A stretch of 64,000 bases of DNA, taken from JABWBJ01 sp036507855. Its GTDB lineage: Bacteria > Gemmatimonadota > Gemmatimonadetes > Gemmatimonadales > Gemmatimonadaceae. Positions 49,095 through 57,470 of the stretch are shown one piece after another. The translations under genes were made by a program, and so were the position numbers. The notes beneath the pieces were generated by a model. It did no database searches. It saw nothing but the letters and a program-made list of their open reading frames with translations, and was not told where the DNA came from. Where the stretch lies: assembly GCA_036507855.1 (NCBI GenBank), contig DATCIJ010000013.1:33778-97777 (forward strand), read 5' to 3'. Position 1 is the first letter of the stretch. Every line of letters begins with the position of its first letter.

Positions 49095-51385
49095 GCCAAC
49101 CCCCGGCGTCTCCGGTACAGCCATTCAGCCGCCAGGACACTCAGCAACAGCACGAAAAGAACCGGCATGTCCCACAGGTCGAGCCGCTGCACCTCCGTGG
49201 CGCCACTCGTCGTGAAGACGATGTCCTCCGGCAGCCGCGAGACCTCGGAGGTCCGGTAGAACTTGCCGCCGGTCTCGTCGGCAAACTGCCGCAGCACCGC
49301 CGGCCGCATCTCGGCCCCGAAAAACTCGGCGGTTGGATCGGCCACACGCACGTAGCCGGCGGTCGAGCGGATCGTGTCCCGCCCCACGACCGCCGTGACA
49401 TTGACCGTGTGCACGCCATTCACACCCGGCACCATCATCGCCGCGTATTCGCCGTCGCGGTCCGTCGCCCATTCCCAGGGAAGCTGGGTCGATTCCCCGC
49501 TGGGCGACATGATCGTCGCACTCACCGATGCTCCGTTGAAGCGTGCATAGGCGCTGTCCGACACCACGACCCGCAGCGGGATCCCTTCATTGATGGCGCC
49601 CTCGCCCGCTGCCACGACATCGACCCGGCTGGGGACGTCGCTCACCTGCCAGCGCAGGAGCTGCCGCCAGAAAGTCTCATGCCGCTGGTCCTCGACCGGC
49701 ACGAGCTGGTGCATCTGCCACAGCCACGAGTCCTGGACCGCGAACACGATGGCCTTGCCCCGGCCGTAGCGCTGGAAGGTCAGCGTGGGCCGTGCACGAC
49801 GTTCGCCGTCCGCGCTCCCTTCCAGCAGCACGGTGGCTCCGGGCTTGGCGCGACCGACCTCGTTGACCGTGGTCAGCGGCGGCATCTGCCGCCAAAGCGC
49901 GGCCGTGGCCGAGTCGTTAGGCGCGAGCTGCGTGGCCGGGTGCAGTACGCCCGCCGCGGTCGGCATCACCACAATCTCGGTCGCGCCGGAATCCGAGCCT
50001 GCGGGAGGACCGAGTTCAACCGGCAGCGCGTCGGCCAGCGGAGTGCCGGCATACCCGCCCTCGGCCAGCGCACGGCGGCCGCCCAATGCCAGCAGTCCCC
50101 CGCCGCGCACACCAACGAAATCGGCGAGCATGCGCAGCTGGTCCACCGTGAAGAACGAGGCTTCCACGCTCCCGAGGATGATGCCACGGTACGCGAACAA
50201 CTCTTCGCGCGTCTTCGGGAATCCCGTCGCCAGCTCGATGCTGTCGTCCACGCTCAGGCGGAGGAACTTGTCCTTCGCCGATCGCAGCAAGGTCACCACC
50301 TGCAGGTTCTTGTCGTCCTCGACCGCCTGTCGGATGAACTTGAGCTCGAAGCGGGGCTCGCCTTCCAGGTAGAGGATCTTCTCGCGACGATCGCTCACTA
50401 TGACCACCGCTGCGCGATCGTTGTTCTCCTTCACCATCTCATCGGACTGGACCGGAACGCGGACACGGAGGAGGCGCGCGCCGCTCTCGCCGGCCGGCAC
50501 ACGAATGCGCACCACGGCCGCTTCCCCGTCCCTCGGCAGCGGCACTTCGCGTGTTCCGATGATGCGCCCCGAATCCTCGACCACCACCGGCACCTTCGTT
50601 CCGGCGTACCCCCGCTGGGTGAGTACCACCTCGACCAGGATCGATGCGTCGCGGAGCACCGTGCCCGGCACCTCGACGCGCGAGAGCTCGATGTCACGCG
50701 GGAACCGCTCCGACCCGACGCCAATCGCGTACACGGGAATCTGCCGGGCGCGAAGGGCGAGCAGCTGCTCCAGCATGGGTGCCGCGCCCGGCATCGCGGC
50801 ACTGTTGTCCGCCCCATCGGAGATCACGACCATCCCCGCCACGGGCGCTCCGGCCAGCTCCTCTTCAGCGCGCAGGAGCGACGTGGCCAGGTGGGTGCGT
50901 GACCCATTCAGCGGAACGTCGCCGAGGACTTCCGATCGCCCGCCGCCTCCGGACGTCCTGAAGAAACGGAGCTGGAACTTCTCCGCGAGGGACTTGAACA
51001 GTGCGCTGTCCGGACCGCCGAACACCTGGTGGGCAAAGTCCCCTCGCGCGGTGCTGCCGTGATCCGCGATCCGCATGCTTCGCGAATCGTCGACCACCAC
51101 GCCAACCACGTTCCGCTGTTCGATGGCGCGCGACACCGCCAGCACGGGACGCGCGAGGCAGGTCGCGACAATCGCGACCGCGACGACACGGAGGGCCCCG
51201 AGTACCCATTGATCGCGCGTGGTCAGACCGGCCCGCGACTGCCAGTAGAGCCAGGCACCGGCCGCCGCCGATATGATCGCGAGCGGCACCAATACCATCC
51301 ACGGCACGGGCCAGTCGAAACCGAGCGATCCGCGCTCGAAGACGACGGGTCGATACTTGAAAAGAAGCTCGAACAAGGCTTCCAA
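49091..51385 (-). CDS. VWA/glutamine-amidotransferase-like membrane protein
   Basis: A 764-residue protein that begins the operon. Two N-terminal helices (WMVLVPLAIISAAAGAWLYW and GALRVVAVAIVATCLARPVLA) precede a VWA domain with VGVVVDDSRSMRIAD and GMVVISDGADNSA. A large periplasmic part follows with FVGVRGGGLLALGGRRALAEGGYAG, an amidotransferase-like fold without its Cys. The last helix is MPVLFVLLLSVLAAEWLYRRR. It probably works with MoxR and DUF58 like the BatA protein. Its overlap with the C13-like gene is 4 bp. Confidence 0.88.
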   Translation of the reverse strand: MEALFELLFKYRPVVFERGSLGFDWPVPWMVLVPLAIISAAAGAWLYWQSRAGLTTRDQWVLGALRVVAVAIVATCLARPVLAVSRAIEQRNVVGVVVDDSRSMRIADHGSTARGDFAHQVFGGPDSALFKSLAEKFQLRFFRTSGGGGRSEVLGDVPLNGSRTHLATSLLRAEEELAGAPVAGMVVISDGADNSAAMPGAAPMLEQLLALRARQIPVYAIGVGSERFPRDIELSRVEVPGTVLRDASILVEVVLTQRGYAGTKVPVVVEDSGRIIGTREVPLPRDGEAAVVRIRVPAGESGARLLRVRVPVQSDEMVKENNDRAAVVIVSDRREKILYLEGEPRFELKFIRQAVEDDKNLQVVTLLRSAKDKFLRLSVDDSIELATGFPKTREELFAYRGIILGSVEASFFTVDQLRMLADFVGVRGGGLLALGGRRALAEGGYAGTPLADALPVELGPPAGSDSGATEIVVMPTAAGVLHPATQLAPNDSATAALWRQMPPLTTVNEVGRAKPGATVLLEGSADGERRARPTLTFQRYGRGKAIVFAVQDSWLWQMHQLVPVEDQRHETFWRQLLRWQVSDVPSRVDVVAAGEGAINEGIPLRVVVSDSAYARFNGASVSATIMSPSGESTQLPWEWATDRDGEYAAMMVPGVNGVHTVNVTAVVGRDTIRSTAGYVRVADPTAEFFGAEMRPAVLRQFADETGGKFYRTSEVSRLPEDIVFTTSGATEVQRLDLWDMPVLFVLLLSVLAAEWLYRRRRGLA

Positions 51386-51578
51386 CCGCCGCTCCGCGAT
51401 TCTGCAGATTCAGGCCACGCGCCAGACGGCGCCTCCTGCGAAATTCCCCACTGGTACGTACGGAACGCAACGCCCTACCGCTGGCAATTCTGTACCAGAG
51501 GCGCGACCGCGGGCCCGAGCCGTCAAAATCCGATGCGAGTCGACGCTGGAATTACGGACTCGTTAAGTCGTCGAGCTC

Positions 51579-51619
51579 AAGGAAACGACACGCGGCACCT
51601 TCCGGCGCCGCGGTTCCTT
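51579..51619. terminator. Imperfect hairpin, possible terminator
   Basis: AAGGAA..CGCGGC (51579-51596) is partly complementary to GCCGCGG.TTCCTT (51607-51619). It lies just downstream of the stop of the 51642-52151 gene on its minus strand, with no run of T after it. The rest of the 51386-51641 gap shows nothing I can name. Confidence 0.35.
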
Positions 51620-51641
51620 CATCGAGACTTTCGCGAGCCGG

Positions 51642-52151
51642 TCAGGCGACGAACGTCTGCGGACGGCTTTCCAGTTCGCAATCCGGGCAGATCTGTCGGA
51701 AGCCGCCGAGCGCCAGTTTGAGCGCGAGCAGCGCCGACGCTTCCAGGTCGTATTCCATGGCGAGCTTCTGCAGTGTGCCGCCCTTCCCCGATGCAGGCAC
51801 GTTGTTCGTTGCGGGACGGCGACGGTATTCGCGTGCAGCGTGCCACAGGGCGTTCGCCTGGCGGCGCCATTCGTCGTCGCCGGTCGACGCTTCAACCGCA
51901 TGCTTCTCGTACGCGGACACCGCTTCGTCGAGGATTTCGTCGCACACGACAGCGACACGAAGGGAAGCCAGCTGCTCCAGGTCATGCGCGCCCGAGGCGA
52001 CTAACCGTGCATAACGCTCGCGCTGCCGGAAGCACTCCATTGCTGCCCGGAACATCCTGTCCGCCGCGCCTCGAGGGGTCTCGGCAAAGCTCGGTTTTGA
52101 CTTTCTTGCCGCTGTCGCCGACCGAGCCGCGACCGTTTGCTTCCGTGTCAT
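51642..52151 (-). CDS. Hypothetical helical protein with C-terminal CxxC
   Basis: A 169-residue protein from ATG 52151. The N-terminus is basic (KQTVAARSATAARKSKP); the rest is helical, with a central repeat-like ADRMFRAAMECFRQRERYARL and a hydrophobic helix (ASALLALKLALGG). A CPDCE motif near the end could bind metal. There is no signal peptide. I do not recognise the family. It lies upstream of the MoxR operon on the same strand with a 256-bp gap, so it is probably separate. Confidence 0.55.
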   Translation of the reverse strand: MTRKQTVAARSATAARKSKPSFAETPRGAADRMFRAAMECFRQRERYARLVASGAHDLEQLASLRVAVVCDEILDEAVSAYEKHAVEASTGDDEWRRQANALWHAAREYRRRPATNNVPASGKGGTLQKLAMEYDLEASALLALKLALGGFRQICPDCELESRPQTFVA

Positions 52152-52352
52152 GCGCAACACCTGGGTTTCCTGGTTACAGGACTGCGTTCTGGACCGACCT
52201 CATCAAGCCCCGTGATTTGTACTCAGGCATGCCTCGCTGGGGAAGTCCCGGCCGTCGGGCCAGCTGTCGCGGCACTCGGATTGCAGGGGTGCCCTCGATC
52301 ACCCTGTAGGGGGAGCGCCGCACACAGCGGAGTGAGCCGTGGGAAGTGATCG

Positions 52353-52384
52353 TTGACAGGATAACCCGGCTCCCCCAGCATACG
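52353..52384 (+). promoter_or_regulatory. Weak promoter candidate for the S8 protease gene
   Basis: TTGACA (52353-52358) matches the -35 consensus exactly. The best -10 within reach is CATACG (52379-52384), a poor match at 20-bp spacing. The remaining sequence of the 52152-52446 gap has no other feature that I can support. Confidence 0.25.
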
Positions 52385-52446
52385 TCGCTTGGCCGGGCCT
52401 TGCTGCTAGTGACCTGGACCGAACTGCCTACTTGGAGGAAGCTGCC

Positions 52447-53616
52447 GTGAAGCGTCGCACTGTTGCGCCAGTCCTGGTGTTGGCTATTAGCGCCGCCTGT
52501 GCTGACACCACCTCGCCTTCCGGAACGGCACGACTGGCGCCGCTCCTGGAGCCCACGATGAATCTCGGCACTCAGCTCGTGGCAAACGAATACATCGTCG
52601 TGCTGAACGATGATGGGGATGTCGGGGAGGGCGTCCGTCGCGCCCAGGCGCGGGGGGGAGAAGTGGTCGCTCAGTGGGTGGACGCGCTACGTGGTTTTGC
52701 GGTCCGAGGCGGTCCCTCTTTGATCGTCGCGCTCCGTTCCGACCCCGGCGTGCAGTACGTGGAGCAGGTGCAGGTCTACTCCATCTCCACAACGCAGCCG
52801 AATGCCACGTGGGGACTGGATCGCATCGATCAGCGTAGCCTTCCCCTGAGCAACAGCTATACGTACTCGAACACAGGCAATGGCGTCACAGCGTACATCA
52901 TCGACACCGGAATCCGGATCACGCATAGCGAGTTCGGAGGCCGGGCAACCTGGGGGGCGAAGTTTGCTGGCGGACCCCGTGATGACTGCCACGGCCACGG
53001 GACGCATGTCGCCGGGACCGTCGGAGGCGCCACGTACGGCGTGGCCAAGGGCGTCAGCCTGGTGGCAGTGAAGGTCCTCAACTGCGCCGGCTCCGGCACC
53101 ACAACCGGTGTCGTCAGCGGCATCGATTGGGTGAAGGGTCGCACGGCCAGGCCGGCCGTCGCCAACATGAGTCTTGGTGGCGGCGCGTCGACAACGCTCG
53201 ATAACGCAGTGAGCAACGCGATCAGCTCTGGGGTCACCTTCGCCGTTGCCGCGGGCAACAGCAACGCCAACGCCTGCAACTACTCCCCGGCGCGCGTGGG
53301 CACTGCGATAACCGTTGGCGCCACGACGAACACCGACGCCCGGGCATCGTACTCCAACTACGGCTCCTGCCTGGACATCTTCGCGCCCGGGTCGAGCATT
53401 ACGTCGGCCTGGAAGTCGAGCAACACCGCCACCAACACCATAAGCGGTACATCGATGGCGTCGCCGCATGTGGCCGGAGTCGCAGCCCTTTATCTCCAGG
53501 GAAATTCGGGTGCCTCACCTGAGACCGTACGTAACGCGCTGGTCAACGCCGGCAGCGCAGTTGTAACTGGCGCTGGCACCGGAAGCACAAACAAGTTGCT
53601 GTTCACGAGCTACTGA
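52447..53616 (+). CDS. Secreted S8 subtilisin-like serine protease
   Basis: A 389-residue proteinase K/thermitase-type protease with a GTG start 7 bp after GGAGGA. The signal ends near ISAACAD, possibly a lipobox. An I9 propeptide occupies about residues 45-113 (NEYIVVLNDDGDVGEGVRR). The catalytic triad is Asp153 (YIIDTGIRITHSEFGG), His184 (DCHGHGTHVAGTVGG) and Ser336 (SGTSMASPHVAGVAAL). The oxyanion Asn is in AAGNSNANACNYSPA. It ends after the catalytic domain. It is a monocistron followed by a strong hairpin. Confidence 0.95.
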   Translation: MKRRTVAPVLVLAISAACADTTSPSGTARLAPLLEPTMNLGTQLVANEYIVVLNDDGDVGEGVRRAQARGGEVVAQWVDALRGFAVRGGPSLIVALRSDPGVQYVEQVQVYSISTTQPNATWGLDRIDQRSLPLSNSYTYSNTGNGVTAYIIDTGIRITHSEFGGRATWGAKFAGGPRDDCHGHGTHVAGTVGGATYGVAKGVSLVAVKVLNCAGSGTTTGVVSGIDWVKGRTARPAVANMSLGGGASTTLDNAVSNAISSGVTFAVAAGNSNANACNYSPARVGTAITVGATTNTDARASYSNYGSCLDIFAPGSSITSAWKSSNTATNTISGTSMASPHVAGVAALYLQGNSGASPETVRNALVNAGSAVVTGAGTGSTNKLLFTSY

Positions 53617-53640
53617 GCGGAGTCCTCAGCATCATTCAGC

Positions 53641-53664
53641 GCGGCCGCCCCATTGGGCGGCCGC
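53641..53664. terminator. Strong bidirectional hairpin between convergent genes
   Basis: GCGGCCGCCC and GGGCGGCCGC form a perfect 10-bp GC stem with a CATT loop, between the convergent protease and phosphoesterase genes. No clear poly-T tract follows on either side, but the position fits transcription termination. Confidence 0.7.
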
Positions 53665-53672
53665 GTTGCTTG

Positions 53673-54614
53673 CTAGCCCTTGCAGGACGCGCTTCCCGAA
53701 TCGGCCAGTGGCAAACCCGGGACTGACACAAAGCGCCAGGAGTAGTCTTCCGCTCGAAGCGTCAACGCCAGAACGCCTATCGAGGAGTTGTCTCGAACTT
53801 CGCTGTTCGCGGCCCGCGCTCTGAGAAACCGCCCGAGTCCTTTCCCGCCAGTGCCGACCACGAAGGCCCGCATTCCGCGCGCGGCATCCGCTCGTCCTGT
53901 CGCGTCCTGCGGACCGAACCGCTCATAGTCGTGATCGTGGCCGGACAGCACCACGTCCACTCCGCCTTCGTAGAGCACCTGCCACAGGTCGCGGAGCAGC
54001 GGGTCGCTTCCGTGTGCGCCCGAGGTGAAACGCGGCGCGTGCGAGAGCGCCAACGTGCATTTCGTCCGATGCGCCACAAGATCGGCGCGCAGCCAGATCG
54101 CCTGTGGCGACCGGGCGCCGCACCCCCCGATCTGCTCGCAATTGGTGTTGAGCGCCACGACGTGCCACGCACCAAGATCGAAACTGTAGTATCCGCGCCG
54201 TCTTGATCCCGCGCGTCCACTGTCGGCGCCCACGCCGTTGAAATAGTCGAAGTATCCCGTCGCCCCCTTCGTCATGTACTCGTGATTCCCGGGGACCGGA
54301 TACGTGATCGACCTGAACTCGCCGAACGCGGGATCAAAGTAGGCCCCAAAGTCCTCGGCCGATCCGTTCTCGTATTGCAGGTCGCCAAGAAGAAGCAGGG
54401 CGTTCGGCTGCAGCCGCCTGACGACATCCGCCGTGCTCAATGCCATGCACGGTAGCACGTCCGGAGTCAGAGTTCCGCACACGAGGTCGCCCGCCGCAGC
54501 AACCAGCACGGAGTCCACACCGCCCTGTGGCGCATGCTCAGCAACAGGTGCCCTGGCCTGCGCCGCCCGGCACGCGATCGCGAGCATCAGCAGGAGGCCG
54601 GTCACGAGATGCAT
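53673..54614 (-). CDS. Exported metallophosphoesterase (purple-acid/alkaline phosphatase D type)
   Basis: A 313-residue phosphoesterase from ATG 54614 with an N-terminal lipobox-like LLLMLAIAC. The five metallophosphoesterase motifs are in order: AAAGDLVCG, LLLGDLQYENG, VPGNHEYMTKG, LALSHAPRFTSG and VLSGHDHDYERF. It should hydrolyse phosphate esters in the periplasm or outside the cell. No Pho box is evident. Extension upstream to 54722 would run into the tRNA gene and is rejected. Confidence 0.92.
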   Translation of the reverse strand: MHLVTGLLLMLAIACRAAQARAPVAEHAPQGGVDSVLVAAAGDLVCGTLTPDVLPCMALSTADVVRRLQPNALLLLGDLQYENGSAEDFGAYFDPAFGEFRSITYPVPGNHEYMTKGATGYFDYFNGVGADSGRAGSRRRGYYSFDLGAWHVVALNTNCEQIGGCGARSPQAIWLRADLVAHRTKCTLALSHAPRFTSGAHGSDPLLRDLWQVLYEGGVDVVLSGHDHDYERFGPQDATGRADAARGMRAFVVGTGGKGLGRFLRARAANSEVRDNSSIGVLALTLRAEDYSWRFVSVPGLPLADSGSASCKG

Positions 54615-54686
54615 GCCGCGCCCCCTCAGGAGGCAGCCGAAGACTGGATAGCCGGAAGCCGCCAGTAAAACCGGCGGCTCCCCGAA

Positions 54687-54760
54687 TAGCAGGGGTGGGA
54701 CTCGAACCCACGACCCCGGCATTATGAGTGCCGTGCTCTAACCACCTGAGCTACCCTGCC
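54687..54760 (-). tRNA. tRNA-Met (CAT), elongator type
   Basis: The 74-nt cloverleaf on the minus strand has GGCAGGG paired with CCCTGCT (a terminal G-U), GTAGCTCAGGTGG in the D arm, anticodon loop CTCATAA, T arm GTGGG-TTCGAGT-CCCAC and discriminator A. The paired acceptor and the absence of three G-C pairs in the anticodon stem indicate elongator Met rather than initiator. tRNA-Ile2 with modified C34 is less likely. The CCA end is not encoded. Confidence 0.9.
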
Positions 54761-54925
54761 TTGGAGGATGGGCCTGAATTCTACCCCGCGCCCCCGCCCC
54801 CTCCTAGCCCTGCTGTTGACACCCGAGACGATGGCGCGGAGCGCCATGGTCAGCAGCTCCAGTTAGCCGCGACAGAAAGAAGAAAAAACGAGGCCAGTGC
54901 GTCACCGCACGGGCCTCGTCTTCAA

Positions 54926-54999
<74 letters not shown>

Positions 55000-55047
55000 T
55001 CAGAGAGCGAAATCTATCCCCACCGGCGGTCGCGTTCAAGCAGCCGC

Positions 55048-55338
55048 TCAGCGCCGATTCTTTACCGAATCAGGGTCCAGGAAGCGAAATAACAGCTCCT
55101 TCTCGCGGACCATGCCGAAATCCTCTCTCGCAATCCGTTCCTGCGTCGCGGGATCTGTTTCGATCCGGCGCTTCAGGAGCTTGAGCGAGTCTACATCGCG
55201 CTGCAGCGAATCGATCATTCGTGCCAAGTCGCGCTCCCGCTGTCGTTGCCGGAACAGAGAGACTGTCGAATACTCCCCGCCCTGCACGGCGAAATAGATC
55301 GCGAAGACAATGGCCAGCCGCACCAGCAACACCTTCAT
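55048..55338 (-). CDS. ftsB: FtsB/DivIC family septum formation initiator
   Basis: A 96-residue bitopic protein with one membrane helix (LLVRLAIVFAIYFAVQGG) and a coiled coil after it (QRERDLARMIDSLQRDVDSLKLLKRRIE), then IAREDFGMVREKELLFRFLDP, the conserved FtsB end. It belongs to the FtsQLB division complex at the septum. It lies 18 bp downstream of enolase on the same strand, the usual eno-ftsB arrangement in many bacteria. Confidence 0.92.
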   Translation of the reverse strand: MKVLLVRLAIVFAIYFAVQGGEYSTVSLFRQRQRERDLARMIDSLQRDVDSLKLLKRRIETDPATQERIAREDFGMVREKELLFRFLDPDSVKNRR

Positions 55339-55356
55339 CGAATCCCGCTCCGGGAC

Positions 55357-56637
55357 CTACAGTCCATAGATTGCGCCGCCCGGATACTCGGCGGCGCCAC
55401 CCAGTTCCTCTTCGATGCGGAGGAGCTGGTTGTATTTCGCGACGCGGTCGGTTCGCGACGCGCTGCCCGTCTTGATCTGCCCCGCTCCCGTTCCAACAGC
55501 CAGATCGGCGATGAATGTATCTTCGGTCTCGCCGCTTCGATGCGAAATCACCGAGAGGTAGCCGGCCGACCTGGCCAGTTCGATTGCCTCCAGCGTTTCG
55601 GTCAGCGTGCCGATCTGGTTCACCTTGATCAGGATCGCATTCGCCACGCCGCTCTCGATCCCCTTTGCCAGCCGCTCCGTGTTGGTGACAAAGATGTCAT
55701 CGCCGACCAGCTGAACGCGGTCGCCGAGCCTCGAAGTGAGCGCGGCCCATCCTTCCCAGTCGTCCTCGGCCAGTCCGTCTTCGATGCTCACGATCGGATA
55801 GCGTTCCAGCCAACCCGCGTACAGGTCGACCATACCGTTGGCATCGCGGGTCCCCGCTCCGCTCTTCTTGAAGGTGTACGCGCCGTCCTTGAAGAGTTCT
55901 GATGCCGCGGGGTCGAGGGCGATCGCCACCTGGCGTCCCGGCTGGTACTTCGCGGCCTCGATGGCCTCGATGATGACCTGGAGCGCTTCCTCATCGCTCT
56001 TCAGATCCGGCGCAAAGCCACCCTCGTCACCAACGCCGGTCGCCAGTCCCCGCTTTATCAGCACTTTCTTGAGCGAGTGAAAGACCTCGGCGCCCATCCG
56101 CAGTGCCTCGGAGAAACTCTCGGCGCCCAGCGGGACGATCATGAATTCCTGAAAGTCCACCGTGTTCGTCGCGTGCACGCCGCCGTTGAGGATGTTCATG
56201 AGCGGCACCGGCAACGTCCGCGTGAGGGGCCCGCCCAGGTAACGATAGAGGGGCATATCACGGTCCATGGCGGCCGCCCGCGCCACCGCCATTGAAACGC
56301 CCAGAATGGCGTTCGCCCCGAGCTTCCCCTTGTTAGGCGTGCCGTCGAGCTCGATGAGCGTCTGGTCGATGTCCATCTGATCGCCAGGGTCCATCTCACG
56401 CAACGCCGGCGCGATCAAATCGATGACGTTCTGGACCGCCTTCAGGACGCCCCTTCCGAGGTAACGCGCCTTGTCGTTGTCGCGCAGTTCGAGTGCTTCG
56501 TGGTCGCCTGTGGACGCCCCGCTGGGCACCGCCGCTCGGCCGGCAATACCGTTCTGGAGGAGCACGTCCACTTCGATCGTGGGGTTGCCGCGGCTATCCA
56601 GAATCTCGCGAGCTGTTATGTCCTGTATGGTAGACAT
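55357..56637 (-). CDS. eno: Enolase
   Basis: A 426-residue glycolytic enzyme from ATG 56637, converting 2-phosphoglycerate to phosphoenolpyruvate. ITAREILDSRGNPTIEVDV, GASTGDHEALELRD, GVGDEGGFAPDL, SIEDGLAEDDW, GDDIFVTN, LIKVNQIGTLTE and ISHRSGETEDTFIADLAV give all the catalytic and Mg2+-binding motifs. The GGAAACG upstream is a modest ribosome-binding site. The 5' flank holds a GTGACTC stutter repeat. Confidence 0.98.
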   Translation of the reverse strand: MSTIQDITAREILDSRGNPTIEVDVLLQNGIAGRAAVPSGASTGDHEALELRDNDKARYLGRGVLKAVQNVIDLIAPALREMDPGDQMDIDQTLIELDGTPNKGKLGANAILGVSMAVARAAAMDRDMPLYRYLGGPLTRTLPVPLMNILNGGVHATNTVDFQEFMIVPLGAESFSEALRMGAEVFHSLKKVLIKRGLATGVGDEGGFAPDLKSDEEALQVIIEAIEAAKYQPGRQVAIALDPAASELFKDGAYTFKKSGAGTRDANGMVDLYAGWLERYPIVSIEDGLAEDDWEGWAALTSRLGDRVQLVGDDIFVTNTERLAKGIESGVANAILIKVNQIGTLTETLEAIELARSAGYLSVISHRSGETEDTFIADLAVGTGAGQIKTGSASRTDRVAKYNQLLRIEEELGGAAEYPGGAIYGL

Positions 56638-56645
56638 CGTTTCCA

Positions 56646-56697
56646 GGTGACTCGTGACTCGTGACTCGGCACTCCTCTCAACTCTCAACTCTCAACC
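56646..56697. repeat. Stutter repeat, GTGACTC plus CTCAACT type
   Basis: Three GTGACTCG words (56647-56669) are followed by CTCTCAACTCTCAACTCTCAAC. The second block supplies the TGA stop of plsC. The first word matches 176-253 and 10252-10282. Confidence 0.6.
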
Positions 56698-57470
56698 AGT
56701 GTCGGAGCGCCCGACCGCCTTCCTCGTTCTCGACGCGCGGGAGTAGAGGAACTCACGACGCCGTGCTCCCGCTCCATCGCGTCCGCCATCCGCCGCCAAC
56801 ATTCATCTGCCAGCCTGTCCCGATCGTCGTAATGCAGACCGGTCGTCGGGATCTCCTCGAGGAAGTGCACGTGCACAGTGCCGGACCGGATCACGAACGA
56901 CCCCTTGGGCTGCACTTCGCGCGTGCCGAATACTATCAACGGCACGATCGGAGCTCCGGCCGCGATGGCCAGCACGAACGGGCCCTTCTTGAACGGGCGC
57001 AGCGCATAACTCTCGCCACGCGTCCCTTCGGGACAGACCACGACCGACGCGCCGCCACGTATTTCTCTCGCAGCCTCCTCATACGACTGGAACGCTGCCT
57101 TCCGGTTCTCGCGCTGGATTGGAATGGTACCGGCGCGCCGGGCCGCCGGTCCGAAGAGCGGGATCCTGAACAACTCCGCCTTGGCCACGAATCGATAGCG
57201 CGGAAGAATCGCCATCAGCGTGAAGATGTCGTACCAGCTCACGTGATTCGACACGAAAACACGGGGCATGAAGGGGCTCAGCCGTTCGGTGTCGTGAAGC
57301 ACCAGACGCACTCCGGCAAGCCGGAGGGCGATACGCGCCCACAATCGCGGGGCGCGGTCGAACAGCCCGTTCGGACGATTCGGGAGGCCGAGGAGGCCGG
57401 CGACAATGACGACGGTCGCGAAGACCGGCGTCACGATCACCATCGCGACGAAAGTAAGGACCGTGCGCAT
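56685..57470 (-). CDS. plsC: 1-acyl-sn-glycerol-3-phosphate acyltransferase
   Basis: A 261-residue membrane-bound acyltransferase of phospholipid synthesis. One N-terminal helix (LTFVAMVIVTPVFATVVIVAGLLG) precedes the catalytic SNHVSWYDIF (HX4D) and VVCPEGTRGESYALRPFKKGPF (the GTR motif). The start is coupled to the thiL stop (TGATG). Its last residues (about the final dozen) are Arg/Gly/Ser-rich and lead into the stutter repeat, so the natural end may have been extended. Confidence 0.93.
   Translation of the reverse strand: MRTVLTFVAMVIVTPVFATVVIVAGLLGLPNRPNGLFDRAPRLWARIALRLAGVRLVLHDTERLSPFMPRVFVSNHVSWYDIFTLMAILPRYRFVAKAELFRIPLFGPAARRAGTIPIQRENRKAAFQSYEEAAREIRGGASVVVCPEGTRGESYALRPFKKGPFVLAIAAGAPIVPLIVFGTREVQPKGSFVIRSGTVHVHFLEEIPTTGLHYDDRDRLADECWRRMADAMEREHGVVSSSTPARRERGRRSGAPTLVES

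Noticed and set aside
48764..50902. 712-codon open frame antisense to the C13-like and VWA genes
   Set aside because: His/Arg-rich composition typical of an antisense shadow; the minus-strand genes have clear motifs and coupled starts.
52432..52447. TTG start for the S8 protease
   Set aside because: The TTG would place the GGAGGA site inside the coding region; GTG 52447 is properly spaced from it and begins a good signal peptide.
54687..54760. tRNA-Ile2 (k2CAU) instead of tRNA-Met
   Set aside because: Acceptor GGCAGGG..CCCTGCTA and the GCTCAGGTGGTTAGAGC arm resemble elongator Met; without a search the Ile2 reading stays possible but less likely.
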